This document shows positions 25,094-37,604 of a DNA stretch of 64,000 nucleotides, in pieces; the stretch's first letter is position 1; the number at the start of each line of letters is the position of its first letter. Made by a program: the position numbers and the translations under genes. The stretch spans positions 144,251,259-144,315,258 of the forward strand of contig CATIUR010000003.1 of the NCBI GenBank assembly GCA_949592205.1. The letters are read 5' to 3'. Below the pieces are notes generated by a model. It had not been told where the DNA came from. It saw only the letters and a program-made list of their open reading frames with translations, and did no database searches. The DNA comes from Helichrysum umbraculigerum (lineage: Eukaryota; Streptophyta; Magnoliopsida; Asterales; Asteraceae).

Positions 25094-27090
25094 TCTCATT
25101 AATGTCCCATGACTACCCCTTTTGTATAATTTAACTTTAATAACTTTCCCCAGTTGAAACAAGCTTTTTAAGACACAAAATTTCATTTTTGTACTGACCA
25201 ACGCGATCCGGGAAAGTGGTCGGGATCGCGTTCATGTGTTAAAAACTTTCTGTGACGATTTTTGCCTTGCGAACGCGATCCGGCTCAAGTGGTCAGGATC
25301 GCGTTCCTTAGTGTATTTCAGAATTCAGCCAAATTCAACTTTTTAAACCAACTTCAAACGTGCATAACTTTTTACTCGTTATGAGTTAGGACTTGAAATT
25401 TTGCACACACATTCACTATGACCATATAAACATTACCTCAATTCTAGTTTTTCAAATTTTATATTTTAACAAGATTTGACCCGTAAACGAGTTTTCGGCT
25501 ATTTTAAACCAAAAATACTAACATGTCAAATTCCAAACTAATGCGAATATGACTTCCAACTTTTCACCACATATATAGCCATAACATTAGAACTTATGAG
25601 CACCAAGACATTTGACTTTCAACGAACTTGACCCATTTTGACACTTAAACTTCAAATGGCCCATTTGGGCACCAATTTGACCCGTTTCCAACTTTGACTA
25701 TCCAATAACACTCATTCACACTCAGTTGACTTTATAAAGTCAAAACATCCACTTTTCATTCATTTTGTCATAAAACTCTAACATTTCAAGTCTCACAATT
25801 TGACAATTGACCAAAACATTAACTTTCATCAAACTTTCTACATAACATAAGTGAACATTCTAACTTTCTCAAAACATTATCTAAAACCATAAACTTTACA
25901 AACGGGGGTGTTATTGTATCGTAAGCATGATCAAAAAGGGATATAAACTCATTACCAACCAAGCAATGAGCTCCACCACTAGCTTTCCATAACCTTCTTT
26001 CCCGATTCCTCCTTTACCTTACTTGAACTTCCTGAAACATGTTAAATACAACATATAAGCATAAATGCTTAGTAAGTAAATGGACTCTAACAATTAAAAT
26101 CTGCAACAAGTTAAGGATCCATAACATCTAACATGCCAAATTCCGAAGAATTGACATCAAACTAAGCTAATGACAAAGTCATTACTTAGATACCACCAAG
26201 CAAATGATAAATCATTCCTTGGTTCCACATGTCCAAATACTTACCTCTTCACTTGCACAAACAATAACTTGAATTCTTTCACACTTGATCACCTATTCAC
26301 ATAATCACATAAATACTTATCAATTACACATTTAACTAACTCTTTCTTACTTCTTACATAGGAATTAGATGTTAAATCCCATAACACCTAATAATCTAAC
26401 ATAAGTTTCATACACATGACTACATAATCACATGTATTTGGGTAATTGAAACTAATTCTTATCATTAACACTTCCATACATCATAAACATCACTAACTAG
26501 TGATCAAACATACTCATAATAATTCAATTACCCACTAAACACATGATTATAAGATTATCAACATAACTAACACAATTAAATCATTCTTTCTAACTTATTA
26601 ACATGTATGGAACTTAATTACAACCAATTACCCATCAATTTCACTAACTTAGAGTTTTATGTTCTTAAACCCTAACTCAAATTAAACAAGCTAGAGAATC
26701 ACACATACCTTATAAAAGCTGAATTGAAGCTTAGAAACTTCAATTAATCAAAACCCTAGTTCCAATTTGATCTTGTTCTTCCTTAATCTCTCTCTCTCTC
26801 TAAATCGTCTCTCTCTCTCTCTCTAGAAATTATATACGTGATTTTGTTTTCTGAAAATGAATAGAAGTAACAAGAAGATGCAGGATTTTATCTATATATT
26901 TCTCATTTAACCCTCCAACTTTACTAATTTGACATTTTCTACCCTCTAACTCAATTTCTTTACATAGTTAGTTTCACTAACTAATTCTAACACATAACAA
27001 TTATTTCACATAACATAATATTATATACATATAATTAAATAACTAAACGCATATAATATAATTTAAACTTACAAAATTTGGGGCGTTACA
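25040..27090 (-). repeat. Right (5') LTR of the gypsy element
   Basis: This 2051-bp copy matches the left LTR apart from a shorter poly-T (27 bases, 25063-25089). It includes the same two ACGCGATCC hairpins (25200-25306). Confidence 0.95.
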
Positions 27091-28206
27091 ATACTCCTTT
27101 GGATATTGATCAAAATCTTGTTGTTGGAATAAAGGATAATTTGGTTGAATTGAAGAAACAGAATTGACTGTAGCTGAGGACCCTGTCTTTTTGGGCAAAA
27201 TAAAATCCTTAAGCCAAATAGGTTGAGTTTTAGTTCTGCTAGACCTTCTTATTGGAGATGAATGAGAAACAAGATTAGGAACTTGATCAGAAGTAGTAGG
27301 AATTGGAACAGAAGCTGAGGTGGTAGTCTCAACATGAGGTTGAATAGGATCAGATGGCATGTTATCCAATATATCATCCTCTGCAGGTATAGAATTATGG
27401 GCAAAAGGAACACAAGGAGTACTAGAAGAATTCTGCACTACTGTATCAACCTTAAATGGAAAAACATTATCCTTAAAAACAACATCTCTGCTACAAAACA
27501 CCTCATGATTTTGCAAATCATACAACTTATAACCCTTTTGTGCAGGTGGATAACCTATGAATATACATCTAACTCCTCTTGGATCAAATTTATCCCTATG
27601 AGGTCTAGTAACAGCAGCATAACAAAGACACCCAATAGTTCTAAGATGATCATAAGTAGGAGGAGTTTTATGTAACATTTCATAAGGTGTTTTCCAATTC
27701 AAAATTTTCATAGGCATTTTGTTGATGAGATAAGTAGCTGCAAGTATGCAATCTCCCCAAAACTTATTAGGTAGATTAGCATGTATTTTGAGAGCTCTAG
27801 CAGTGTCTAACAAATGTCTATGCTTTCTCTCAACTATCCCATTCTGTTGAGGAGTGTAAACCATGGACCTTTGATGAATAATACCATGATTTTTAAGTAA
27901 AGTCAAGCAAGCATGATTCACAATTTCAGTACTATTATCAGACCTTAGAAACTTTGGTTTAGCATTAAAATGGGTACCAATGTAAGAAAAGAAAGCTGAC
28001 AAAATAGAAGGCACTTGATCCTTAGTATGTAACAAATAAGTCCAAGTACTTCTAGTAAAATCATCAACTATTGTAAGGAAATAATGAGCACCATTAAGGG
28101 CAGAAATTTTATAAGGACCCCAAAGATCAACATGAATCAAATCAAAAGAAATATTTGATCTATTATTACTAATAGGAAAAGGTAATCTATGTGACTTTGC
28201 AAGCAT
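27091..28206 (-). pseudogene. Copia integrase segment, cut by the gypsy insertion
   Basis: The integrase core shows DLIHVDLWGPY, the FLTIVDDFTRSTW region and NGIVERKHRHLL (catalytic Asp, Asp, Glu). The zinc-finger half lies just upstream across a stop near 28225 (CDTCMLAKSHR). The reading frame continues to QYPKEY and is then broken at 27090/27091 by the gypsy LTR. The same frame resumes at 18021. A Pro/Ser-rich linker separates integrase from RT, as in intact copia proteins. Confidence 0.92.
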
Positions 28207-28580
28207 GCAAGTATCACAAAAGAATTAAGAAACATCAACATGTTTACAACTAGTAACATGAATAAGCTTTGAAGCTGATGTATGACCAAGTCTGGAATGA
28301 AACAAGTTTACAGAAACATCAGAAGATTTACATTGAACAACTTTATTAACAAAAGAAGACAAAGCTGGAAATGAAGCCTTTTTATGTGGAATGGTAGATG
28401 GTTTGCAGATGTATAGGTTGTTAAACCCTTCTCCAACAGCTATTACTTAGCTAATTGAAGGGTCCTGAAATGCAAACCATGTAGGAAAGAAAATGGCTAT
28501 AAGAGACTGAGATTTGAGTAATTTTCCTACTGATAGTAAATTTATTTTAAAATCAGGAACATAAAAAACATCAGACAAGA
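28207..28580 (-). pseudogene. Copia post-protease and integrase zinc region, frame-broken
   Basis: A single-base deletion close to 28581 shifts the frame. Translation in the shifted frame gives LSDVFYVPDF and FHSRLGHTSASKL, familiar copia motifs. In-frame TAA codons lie near 28447 and 28225. These breaks mean no full gag-pol could be made. Confidence 0.85.
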
Positions 28581-29996
28581 TCAATTTGGAGTTGTTTGAA
28601 TTTGTCCTACTTTGGTAACCCATTTACTAGAACCATCTGGTAACTTTATTTTTATTGGTTTCTTAAGGACTTTAATGAACTGAAATGAATGAATATGTGG
28701 AGACATGTGATCAGATGCTCCAGTGTCAACAATCCAGTCTTTTTCAATATTGAAATCACTATAAGTAGTGGTCAATACCTTTAAAGAAGCTTGAAATGAC
28801 ATTCCAGACTTATACTTAGATGCATAGAAAGATATACCTGCATGTGGTTTAACACCAGATGTACTAGCAGCATTATCAACACTATGATCCATTGCCTTGT
28901 AATTGCCCTTAAACATTCTCATCATTTCATGACACACTGCACTCACCAATTTCTGATCCAAATCAACTCTACCTTTATCAATCTCACTCTCATACTCCAT
29001 GTTGAAAGGTGTATCTTTCTGCATGTAATGACTAAAATCAGAAGTCACTTGAGCAGCCATTTTATTGCCTTTCTTACTTTTCTTTCCTTTATACCAATCC
29101 GGATATCCAATCCTCTCAAAACATTGATCATAGACATGACCTTCTTGATAACAATAAGTACACTTTTTATCATCTTTTGTATCCTTATTAACCTTCTTGA
29201 ATCCAGTATTACTTTCACTGCCTTTACTATGGAAATTAGCAAAGAAAGCAGTGGGATCAATTTCTTGATGTGTGACTTGCTTTTGTTTCTCTACCTGTTG
29301 CACTATATAATAGGCCTTATTGAGATTTGGTAAAGGATCCATTGATAGTATTTGATTCCTAACTTGCTCAAACTCATCACTTAGCCTCATTAAGAATTGC
29401 ATAAGTCTAGACCTATTTTCAATCTCAAGAAATTTTTCTGTAATACCACAAGAACATTCTCTCATCCTTCCACAGCTACAAACTGGAATACCATTAAGAC
29501 TATGCAACTCATCCCAATATCTCTTCAATTTTTTAAAATAAGCAGCAATAGAGAGATTACCTTGTGAAACTTTGCTCAATTCCCTTTCAACCTGATATAT
29601 CAGAGGACCATTGCTTTGGCCATATCTTTCTTCCAACTCCTTCCACAAAGCACAAGCAGAATGTGCATATAGAAAAGAATCTGAAAGTTCAGCCACCATT
29701 GAATTCAATATCCAGCAAGTCACCATGTAATCACATCGAGTCCACCTCTGAAAATTTGGATCAGTAATAACAGGTTTAGCAAGAGTTCCATCTATAAACC
29801 CTAATTTCAGTTTAGCTCCTAAAGTCATCTTGATTGTACGGCTCCATCCAAGAAAATTACCACCATTGAACGGAGTATTAGTCAACATCATTCCAGGATG
29901 ATCCGAACTAGCTAAATAAAGAGGATCATTCACCAAATTTTGAGCGTTCGTATCATTACCAGAATTAGATGCCGAATTAGGATCAGGAATTACCAT
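28581..29996 (-). pseudogene. Copia gag and protease (5' part of polyprotein)
   Basis: 471 residues from ATG at 29996. The gag part has the retrotransposon gag/UBN2-type fold signature (LGWSRTIKMTLGAKLKLGFI). A CCHC knuckle, CTYCYQEGHVYDQC, lies near 280, and the protease motif DWIVDTGASDHM near 430. It ends early at the frameshift described for 28207-28580. Confidence 0.92.
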
Positions 29997-30155
29997 TTTT
30001 GTGAAATTGAACCCCTAAATCTTCAGAAGAAATCACAAGATCAACAATCGATTAATCAATTTGTGAATTTCAACAATCAATCGATGTAAACGACGATTGT
30101 ATAGAAAATTAGGGCACGAATCTTCAGCAAGAAAATCATAATCGTAGCACCATGT

Positions 30156-30167
30156 GCTCTGATACCA
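30156..30167 (-). other. tRNA-Met primer binding site, copia element
   Basis: TGGTATCAGAGC on the minus strand, directly against the 5' LTR at 30168. Confidence 0.93.
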
Positions 30168-30372
30168 TAACAAACGGAAGCGAAATAATATTTTTCATTA
30201 ATTGAAATGAACTTATTACAACTGTTTATATACAGAATTACTCTTAACTACCATTAACAAACTAATCAAAACAAACTTAACTGCCTAACTAAACTTTTAA
30301 ACTTAAGTTACAGTTTACACCCTTATACTTTCATTATTTACATAATAAAAAGATCATAAGCATAATTCCATA
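30168..30372 (-). repeat. Right (5') LTR of the copia element
   Basis: A 205-bp copy of 16246-16451 with about one substitution and a one-base length difference. Confidence 0.88.
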
Positions 30373-30379
30373 TGGTTTA

Positions 30380-31818
30380 AGAGGATGAAATAGTAATAAA
30401 TAATAAATAAATTCTAAATAAATATGATTAATAAATATAAAAATAAAAAAGACACGTAGATGGATTTCATGTGAGAATCATGTTAGTAAATGACTTAACT
30501 TTACGTATTGGCAAAGTTAACCTAAGCTCATCGTCACCAAACAACGCCCTCTCATCTAATTACTTCCCTTTTCCTTACAAATTCAAATTTTAATTCCATT
30601 TCATAAGATAATATTGTGTTTATATTTTCAAAAACGTTGAAAAGTTAATCTCTTTCATATTATTAGTTCTTTTAATAAGACAAATCAAAGTTACCCACAA
30701 GAGAAGTGAAAAATTCTTTCGAATAGCCAGTCGACTCAAAAGAATTTCATAAATGAGTATAGCTATCAATCGAAACATCAATCGGGATCAAGAAACCCAA
30801 TGCGACGAGTACGTGTTGCTTAATGTCAAGACAACGGTCTAAGTCAATATGGATTTTCACTACTCTAACATAGAAAAATTTGATAATACAATGAACTTTA
30901 ACGTCGTTCATGCTTTCAAAAACGTAAATTAAGCTGTAAAACTTTGTAATGACATTCATTTATTGATAGAAAGTTGATTTAATTTTTTCCTGCTTTCAAA
31001 TAGAACTTTAGTATATAAAATGTATCTTTCTCAGTATAATATATGATATATAAGGGAGAGAGATATATAACATGTTTACAAGGGAAGCATGGACGCAATC
31101 ATTTTTGCCTTGCACAAATATATATTGGTGTTAGATCAAAGGAGTCAGCTGCATTTTTACGTAATCATCAGCCCAAATTCGAAACACAACATTTAATTTT
31201 ACGTGAAATGTAGTATTGTCGAGATGTAACAAATTTGAACCGTTAGTCACATAAGTTAATGGCTGAGATCGTTTGTCCCTCTATCCATAAAAATGGGACT
31301 GACCCCTTAAAACCTGCCAATATATATGGTGGGTGAATATTATATACTCCATAAATAATAGTGTTAAGTGATAAGGATATATAAATATTTTTATTACCTA
31401 CTAACATGTTTCACCAAAAAAAATAATAATAATAAAAAAATAAAAAAAAATCACTTCCCGAAGAGAAACATATGTATACCTACTTACATTTGAATATGAG
31501 TTTAATAAGGTTAAGGGGTTAGCATCTTGAAAGTGAAAAGTGATGAAACAAATTAAGATACATACAGCATGAATCCATTGACACCATATATATAATAACC
31601 TAAACCTCAAGCAAGTTTAGGTAAGAGATGGCAAAACCTCAACAGATCATGGACATATGCATACCTTCTAATATAACATAACATTCTACATATATGGTTA
31701 CTAGTTTATATCCCTCTTTTCCCTTCACAATAATACAATTGCCCGTCTATAGCTATTTACATATAGTTCATAAACTAGCTAGCTAGCAAAAGACCATCCG
31801 GCCACTTGCAAGTGATCC
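30380..31818 (+). promoter_or_regulatory. Upstream region of GAUT12
   Basis: AT-rich, no supported gene. It should contain the GAUT12 promoter and leader. A stretch near 31180-31310 (CATAAGTTAATGGCTGAGATCG and neighbours) resembles one arm of the foldback element at 43907-44126. No secondary-wall MYB or NAC site was confidently placed by eye. Confidence 0.4.
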
Positions 31819-34800
31819 ATGAAAATGCAGTTACATATATCCCCGAGTTTACGACATGTGACTGTGTTGCCTGGGAAAGGAGTTAGGGAGTTTATAAAAG
31901 TGAAAGTTGGATCAAGAAAGTTTTCTTATAGGATGGTGTTTTATTCACTTTTGTTCTTTACTTTTCTTCTTCGGTTTGTGTTCGTGTTAACGGCTGTTGA
32001 TACCATTGATGGTCACACCAAATGCTCCACCATTGGTACGTAACGTTTCTTTTCTTTCGACTCTTGAAATCGATCAACATATATGCATGTCCTTTTTATC
32101 AATGGAAACGACGATTGTTTAAGAAATTAAGTTCACCGAGTTGTGAAAACTGAAGTAGTGGTGTTTTGTTTGATAGCCACAATTTGTCATATATAGTGAT
32201 CACTTTAAAATTTGAATCTTAATTACATTCATATAGTTTTCAAAATTTTACAAAGATAGGATATGATTGTTCGGATTACCATAATAGTGATTTTTTAAGG
32301 ATTTTAAATGGATTTGTCTTGGTAATAATATAATAATAATAATAATGAGACATATAAATCTTTTACTATAAGCTATTCTATTAAGAATAATATTTTTGGA
32401 AAGAGAGTTACAAAGATACCAACATCCACATTTGCGAATACAACATCTTTTTCTAGGATTTTCTTGATTTGTTGCATTGGAAAGTAAAGTAATTTGAAAG
32501 TCCACCCGTTTCAAATTGATAGACTAACTAATGATAATGAGATGGTAAAACATGGGTCAAATGTCACCAATCAACATGATCAAGCAATAAACCTATTATT
32601 TATTATTTAATATAGAAAAATAGCTGTTTTAAATATTTTGATTTTCCTCCCCTTATCATTTTCATTTATCACGTATCGAAATCTTCTTCACAAGTCTATT
32701 TTTTAGATCTACGTATCATCCGTCGTATATGCAACATAAAATGTACAATTAGTCACCATTAGCTCTATGTTTCCGATACTCCAATGGGATTGAACGATGC
32801 AAACTATACGAGCTTTCAAGTTCAAACCTCACATACTTTTAGAAAATCTACTAATAATCACTACTATACATATGTCTTCTAAAATGTAGAGGAATGGTGT
32901 TTATCAAATTTATGTTGAGGGATGGGGTTGTACGTCTTATATAAATCTCGTGAACTAATGATCATTCGTGAATGGTCGATACCACATGCAAAAACTAAAT
33001 TTAAGAATTAATAGTAGTTAATTTAAGGACATCATGGTCATTAAATCCATCTCGTAATAGCATTTCGACCGGATTATGCGCAATACATTCAAACGAAAAG
33101 TTGCATTTAGTCTAGTTTTTATGACAACACTAATTTTATGTGTGTTGTAATGGCAGGTTGTTTGAAGAAATTAGGACCAAGCATGTTGGGTAAAAACCTT
33201 CGATCAACTGTAATTTCCTAAACCTAGCTATTATCAGCTACCTGTTTTGTTTCTAGTTTAAACTTTGGACACTTGCTTGTTTTGTTTATCAATTGTTTTC
33301 ATTTTGTATTGTTAATAATTCAACTTGCCGCTAAACATAATCTGATTTCGATTTCTGCAAGGTCCCAGAAGTAATATACCAAGTCTTGGAGGACCCTTCC
33401 AGTAGATATGACACATCAGAAGGGTCTGAATCTGACATTCCTCAAACTTTGGAAGATTTTGTTTCTAGTTTGAAAGGCAGTAATAGACCAGATGCAAAGA
33501 CCTTTGCTATCAAGCTCAAATCCATGGTAATTTCCTACACACACTAACACAAGTTTCTTTGACCTACTTAGTGATGAATTGGTCAGATTTGAGTTGTGTT
33601 CGATCTCAAACGGTTCAAATTGGGTCAAATCAAAAGAATAGCTAAACGGGAACGGGTCAAATGGGTCGAACACCTCAAACATCTAGAAAAAGTCTACTTT
33701 TAAATGCTTATTACCTCCCTAATTGTCTATTAAAAAACTTATGGAGTAATATTTTATGGTAATTATATTGGTTTTGTAATCATAAGAGATGCATAGATTA
33801 ATTATGAATATAGATAAAATATGTTTGCAGGTCAACCCAACCCGACCTGACCTGTTTCATAAATGACTCGCTACTAATTTTGACCCGTTACCCAATCTGC
33901 CCATCTTGTCACCTCTAGTGACCATTCATTTATGTTTTCCAGGTGACCCTTCTTGAGCAAAGAACCCGAAAGGCCAAAATCCAAGAATACCTGTACCGCC
34001 ATGTGGCATCCAGCAGCATACCAAAACAGCTTCACTGTCTTGCCCTCCGGCTAGCCAACGAGCACGCCACAAATGCAGCAGCACGACTCCAGCTCCCATC
34101 ACCTGAGCTTGTGCCAACACTCGTTGATAATTCATACTTCCACTTTGTTCTTGCATCAGACAATATTCTTGCAGCATCTGTTGTAGCAACATCTCTTGTT
34201 TACAACTCGTTACGTCCCGACATGGTGGTTGTTCATATAATTACGGATAGAAAGACTTACTCACCAATGCAGGCATGGTTTTCCTTGCATCCTTTAACAC
34301 CAGCTGTCATTGAGGTGAAGGCCTTGCACCATTTTGATTGGTTCGCCAAGGGAAAAGTTCCCGTTTTGGAGGCAATGGAGAAAGATCAGAGGGCCCGTGC
34401 TCAGTTTAGGGGTGGATCATCAGCCATTGTGGCTAATAACACCGAGAAACCTTATGTTATTGCAGCGAAGTTGCAAGCTATGAGTCCGAAGTACAACTCA
34501 CTCATGAACCACGTGCGAATATATCTGCCAGAGGTAAACTTTTAGCAACTTTCTGCGTAGGAATAATTACATATAAGGGTAACCAACCTTGATCTGATTT
34601 CTATTTCGGATAACCAAGTGATTTTAGGCCAGGAAAAAAAAGGCCCATCAATGGTTCAAAAAAATTGAATTGAAGTAATTACCAGAGATCACTAGTTTCC
34701 AAATGTCACACCAGGAAAAAAAAAAATCATTATCATCAAGACTTACTAGTCAAGTCATCCTTTTGACTTGGTGTAGATGAAAATTATGTTACATAGAAAT

Positions 34801-35688
34801 TTATAATGTCAGTTACCTTAAATAAAAAACTGTTGACATATTGATGGTTTTTTCCTGGGCTTAGGAAGTTGGTTATCTTAAAAGAAATTGAACTAAAGTT
34901 GGTTACCTTCTTATGCAATTAAACCTTATGCAGTTTCTCATTTTTGAGATTCTCCTTTTCTCGGGCCATGTCACATAAATTTTAGAGTTCAACTGCTTAC
35001 TTAGCTATATATATCATTGTCTCTACAGATGTTTCCAAGTCTTAACAAGGTAGTCTTCCTAGATGATGACCTTGTAGTTCAAACTGATCTTTCACCTCTA
35101 TGGGACATTGATATGAACGGAAAAGTAAACGGAGCAGTTGAAACATGTACGGGAGGGGATAGGTTTGTAATGTCGAAGCGGTTCAAGAGCTACTTGAATT
35201 TTTCTCATCCTTTAATATCAAATAATTTCAATGCAAACGAATGTGCTTGGGCCTATGGCATGAACATATTTGATCTTGAAGCTTGGAGAAATACCAACAT
35301 AAGCCAGAATTACCATTACTGGCTTGAAGAGGTAATTGATTCAAATAAATATATAAGAAAAGTTAAAGAGTAAAGTACTCATATACATTGTTTTTTTGTG
35401 CAGAACTTGAAATCTGATTTGAGTTTGTGGCAATTAGGAACATTACCTCCAGGTTTGATAGCATTTCATGGGTATGTTCATACTATTGATCCTTTCTGGC
35501 ATATGTTAGGCCTTGGGTACCAAGAGAATACAAGCATACCGGATGCACAAAGTGCCGCTGTCATCCATTTTAATGGCCGAGCAAAACCGTGGTTAGATAT
35601 AGCATTTCCAGAGCTTCGGGCACTGTGGGCCAAATATGTCAACTTCTCAGATAAGTTCATCAAGTCCTGCCACATTAGAGCATCTTAG
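31819..35688 (+). CDS. GAUT12: GAUT12/IRX8, secondary-wall xylan glycosyltransferase
   Basis: Six exons: 31819-32035, 33157-33209, 33362-33526, 33943-34533, 35029-35331 and 35404-35688, giving 537 residues against about 535 in Arabidopsis. The N-terminus MKMQLHISPSLRHVTV and nearly all later blocks match IRX8 as remembered. A single membrane anchor (about 39-60) marks a Golgi type II protein. The GT8 catalytic part has FLDDDLVV with the metal-binding acidic triad at 354-356 and HFNGRAKPW at 498-506. The protein is needed for glucuronoxylan and its reducing-end sequence in secondary walls. A second in-frame ATG at 31825 matches the Arabidopsis start better, so the true start may be two residues later. 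The reading frame is intact. A GGGTC-rich MITE fills most of intron 3 and ends about 25 bp before exon 4. Confidence 0.96.
33590..33918. mobile_element. GGGTC-rich hAT-like MITE in GAUT12 intron 3
   Basis: It contains GGGTCAAATGGGTC at the left and GACCCGTTAC at the right, ending CACCTCTAG. The left end is eroded. It belongs to the same family as the ABCB, kinesin and formin intron copies. Confidence 0.55.
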
Positions 35689-36176
35689 AAACGGGCACAG
35701 TGGTGATACTTCGTGTATATGGGAAGCTGATAAAGCAAGGAGAAGGGTTCTCTTTTCATCAATTATTGTTTTATTGATTTGAGATGCAAGATGAAAACCA
35801 GAATCGTCATGTGCTCTAATTAATTGCTTAAAGTCCCTTAATTTTTGGTGTATTGCCAAGAAAGAAGATCAAGAAAAAAATGAGATGTAAAGTAACAATT
35901 TTTTCTCGTCCAGCATACCAGTATATTTTTACCCTTTATCTAGGGCGATCAAATAATTCATATATCTATATTTCACTGCAGAATACTCGTGTAGATAAAA
36001 ACTTAATATGTCACGATCTTTGTCGAGTTTTTTACACTTCCTAGCATGTCACTAACTTATCATCAATGAGAAGATAAACAGCACTATGTGGGAAGAGCAA
36101 ATTGTGCTTCTAAATACAAGGCATAAACTTAAATAAAGAACAAAGACTGAAACAAGACTTGGATGTTTAATCAAAC
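35689..36176. other. Shared 3' flank of GAUT12 and the DUF1995 gene
   Basis: About 490 bp between two convergent genes. AT-rich, presumably holding both 3' untranslated regions and polyadenylation signals; no gene seen. Confidence 0.5.
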
Positions 36177-37130
36177 TTACTTTTTTCCAGTTACATTTGA
36201 AACCAAGTCTTTCAAGAACTTTGCAGACTTGGTGACCGGAGAGTTAATGGCCATTAAATTATACAACACATTCTCAACTTCAATTATCGAAGGTCTTGTC
36301 TTGAATCTCGTAATTACTTTCAATGCACCTTCTTCTTCAACCAACACACTCCATTTCTCACCACTCAAAACACCGTCTCTAACACACTTGAATACAACAC
36401 CATTTCTCTTACTCAACAGTCCTCTGACTTCTAATCCCATAAATGAATAAACCACTTCAAACGACCCCAAAAATTCCATAAAATCTGCAAGATTGCTCTC
36501 CTCATCATCATAACTCCACCTGGGATTAAACATCACCACTGGTTTCGGATAAACACTATTAGTAACTGTCTCCATTACTTCCACTTGTGAAGCTTCTGGT
36601 GTCAAAAGCACCACCACATCAGCAGAGTTCAGAACACTCATATTCGGTAACGAACAAATGTCAACATGTTCAACTGACCGAAAAACTACTTTATTAGCAG
36701 CTTCTGTTAGTTTAGAATTAGGCCATAGTATCACTATCTTAACTTTAGACCCTTTTCTTTTAAGTGGCATTTCATCAAACAGTTGGAGTGCAAGTTGTGT
36801 TAAGGAGTCAGGTGAGTCATCAATGACAGGAATTTCGACACGAAAACGAGGTTGTTTTTGTTTCTTGAGCTTTCCGGCAGCGAGTTTCGGGTTATTTAAG
36901 GGTTTTTCTAAGGTAGATGAAAGGCATGTTTTTGCTTGTTGTATGGCTTCTTCTTTTGATTTTGGTGGAGATGAGAGATTACAGTGTATGGATAACGGAA
37001 AATGAATATTTCTTGGTTTATGGATTTGGGAATTTGATGATGAAGCAATGGTAAATGTGGGATTCACACGGGACTGAATAGAATGATGTTTGAAGGAATT
37101 GAAATGGGAATTTGGGAGTAAAGATGTCAT
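36177..37130 (-). CDS. DUF1995 protein, probably plastid-targeted
   Basis: A single-exon gene of 317 residues. The first 60 or so residues are rich in Ser, Asn and His and poor in acidic residues, like a chloroplast transit peptide. Residues about 105-300 look like a DUF1995 domain (VKIVILWPNSKLTEAANKV, then the PKPVVMFNPRW motif). In Arabidopsis the DUF1995 family includes LPA3, a factor for photosystem II accumulation; assignment to that particular function is not claimed here. The gene is tail-to-tail with GAUT12 and lies head-to-tail downstream of the kinesin on the same strand. A simple-sequence run sits about 100 bp upstream of its start. Confidence 0.8.
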   Translation of the reverse strand: MTSLLPNSHFNSFKHHSIQSRVNPTFTIASSSNSQIHKPRNIHFPLSIHCNLSSPPKSKEEAIQQAKTCLSSTLEKPLNNPKLAAGKLKKQKQPRFRVEIPVIDDSPDSLTQLALQLFDEMPLKRKGSKVKIVILWPNSKLTEAANKVVFRSVEHVDICSLPNMSVLNSADVVVLLTPEASQVEVMETVTNSVYPKPVVMFNPRWSYDDEESNLADFMEFLGSFEVVYSFMGLEVRGLLSKRNGVVFKCVRDGVLSGEKWSVLVEEEGALKVITRFKTRPSIIEVENVLYNLMAINSPVTKSAKFLKDLVSNVTGKK

Positions 37131-37228
37131 CTTTGTGTTTTCAGAAACAGAAAATGAAAAAAGATCTTTTTTTGCAGATTTGAGTCATTATCAGATAAAT
37201 AGATTTCGCGGGAGAATACCAGCCACAA

Positions 37229-37229
37229 A

Positions 37230-37280
<51 letters not shown>

Positions 37281-37289
37281 AAAAAAAAT
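37229..37289. repeat. AAT trinucleotide microsatellite with A-tail
   Basis: About thirteen AAT units are followed by a run of some 20 A. It lies upstream of the DUF1995 start, in its likely promoter or leader. Confidence 0.9.
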
Positions 37290-37604
37290 TGTTGTTCAAC
37301 GCAATATATTTATCTTTTTGTAAACTGCTCAAACATATTAATATGTATTAATAATAATAGGGAATGACACTTTTGTTTTTCAGAAACTTATGAAAACATA
37401 ACCTCTTACAATGCAATGAAACTACAAAAAACCCGAAATTCGACTCTACTGATCAAGATGTTAAATCATTCATTTTTACACAGCTTTTGGGCTAACTACT
37501 TCTTTTTAGTATACACATCAATGTCAAACAGTTGGGATTTCAAGAATCCATCGATGTCCAGTTCATAATTAAGAATGCATGCGTTTCTCAGTGAAAGTGA
37601 ATCA

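Larger units (their letters stand above)
18022..27090 (-). mobile_element. Intact Ty3/gypsy chromovirus (Tekay/Del type)
   Basis: LTRs at 18022-20078 (2057 bp) and 25040-27090 (2051 bp) are identical over every stretch compared; the length difference is explained by a poly-T run of 33 against 27. A perfect 5-bp duplication, ATACT, flanks the element (18017-18021 and 27091-27095). The primer site TGGTATCAGAGC lies 3 bases from the right LTR, and a G-rich polypurine tract abuts the left LTR. One uninterrupted 1524-residue gag-pol fills the middle. All parts needed for autonomous movement are present, which implies very recent insertion. A chromodomain and 2-kb LTRs fit the Tekay/Del lineage; lineage is inferred without a tree. 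Confidence 0.95.
16246..30372 (-). mobile_element. Ty1/copia retrotransposon split by a gypsy element
   Basis: LTRs of about 205 bp (16246-16451 and 30168-30372) differ at about two positions. The flanks share TGGTTTA (16239-16245 and 30373-30379), which includes the expected 5-bp duplication. The primer site TGGTATCAGAGC abuts the right LTR and a polypurine tract abuts the left, so it reads on the minus strand. Without the nested gypsy it is about 5.05 kb. The gag-pol order is gag, protease, integrase, RT, RNase H. The coding sequence has a one-base deletion near 28581, in-frame stops near 28447, 28225 and 16835, and the gypsy insertion between integrase and RT. It is therefore non-autonomous despite its young LTRs. 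Confidence 0.93.

Noticed and set aside
31819..31824. First ATG of GAUT12 as the only start
   Set aside because: The second ATG at 31825 matches the remembered Arabidopsis start; both are kept as possible, differing by two residues.
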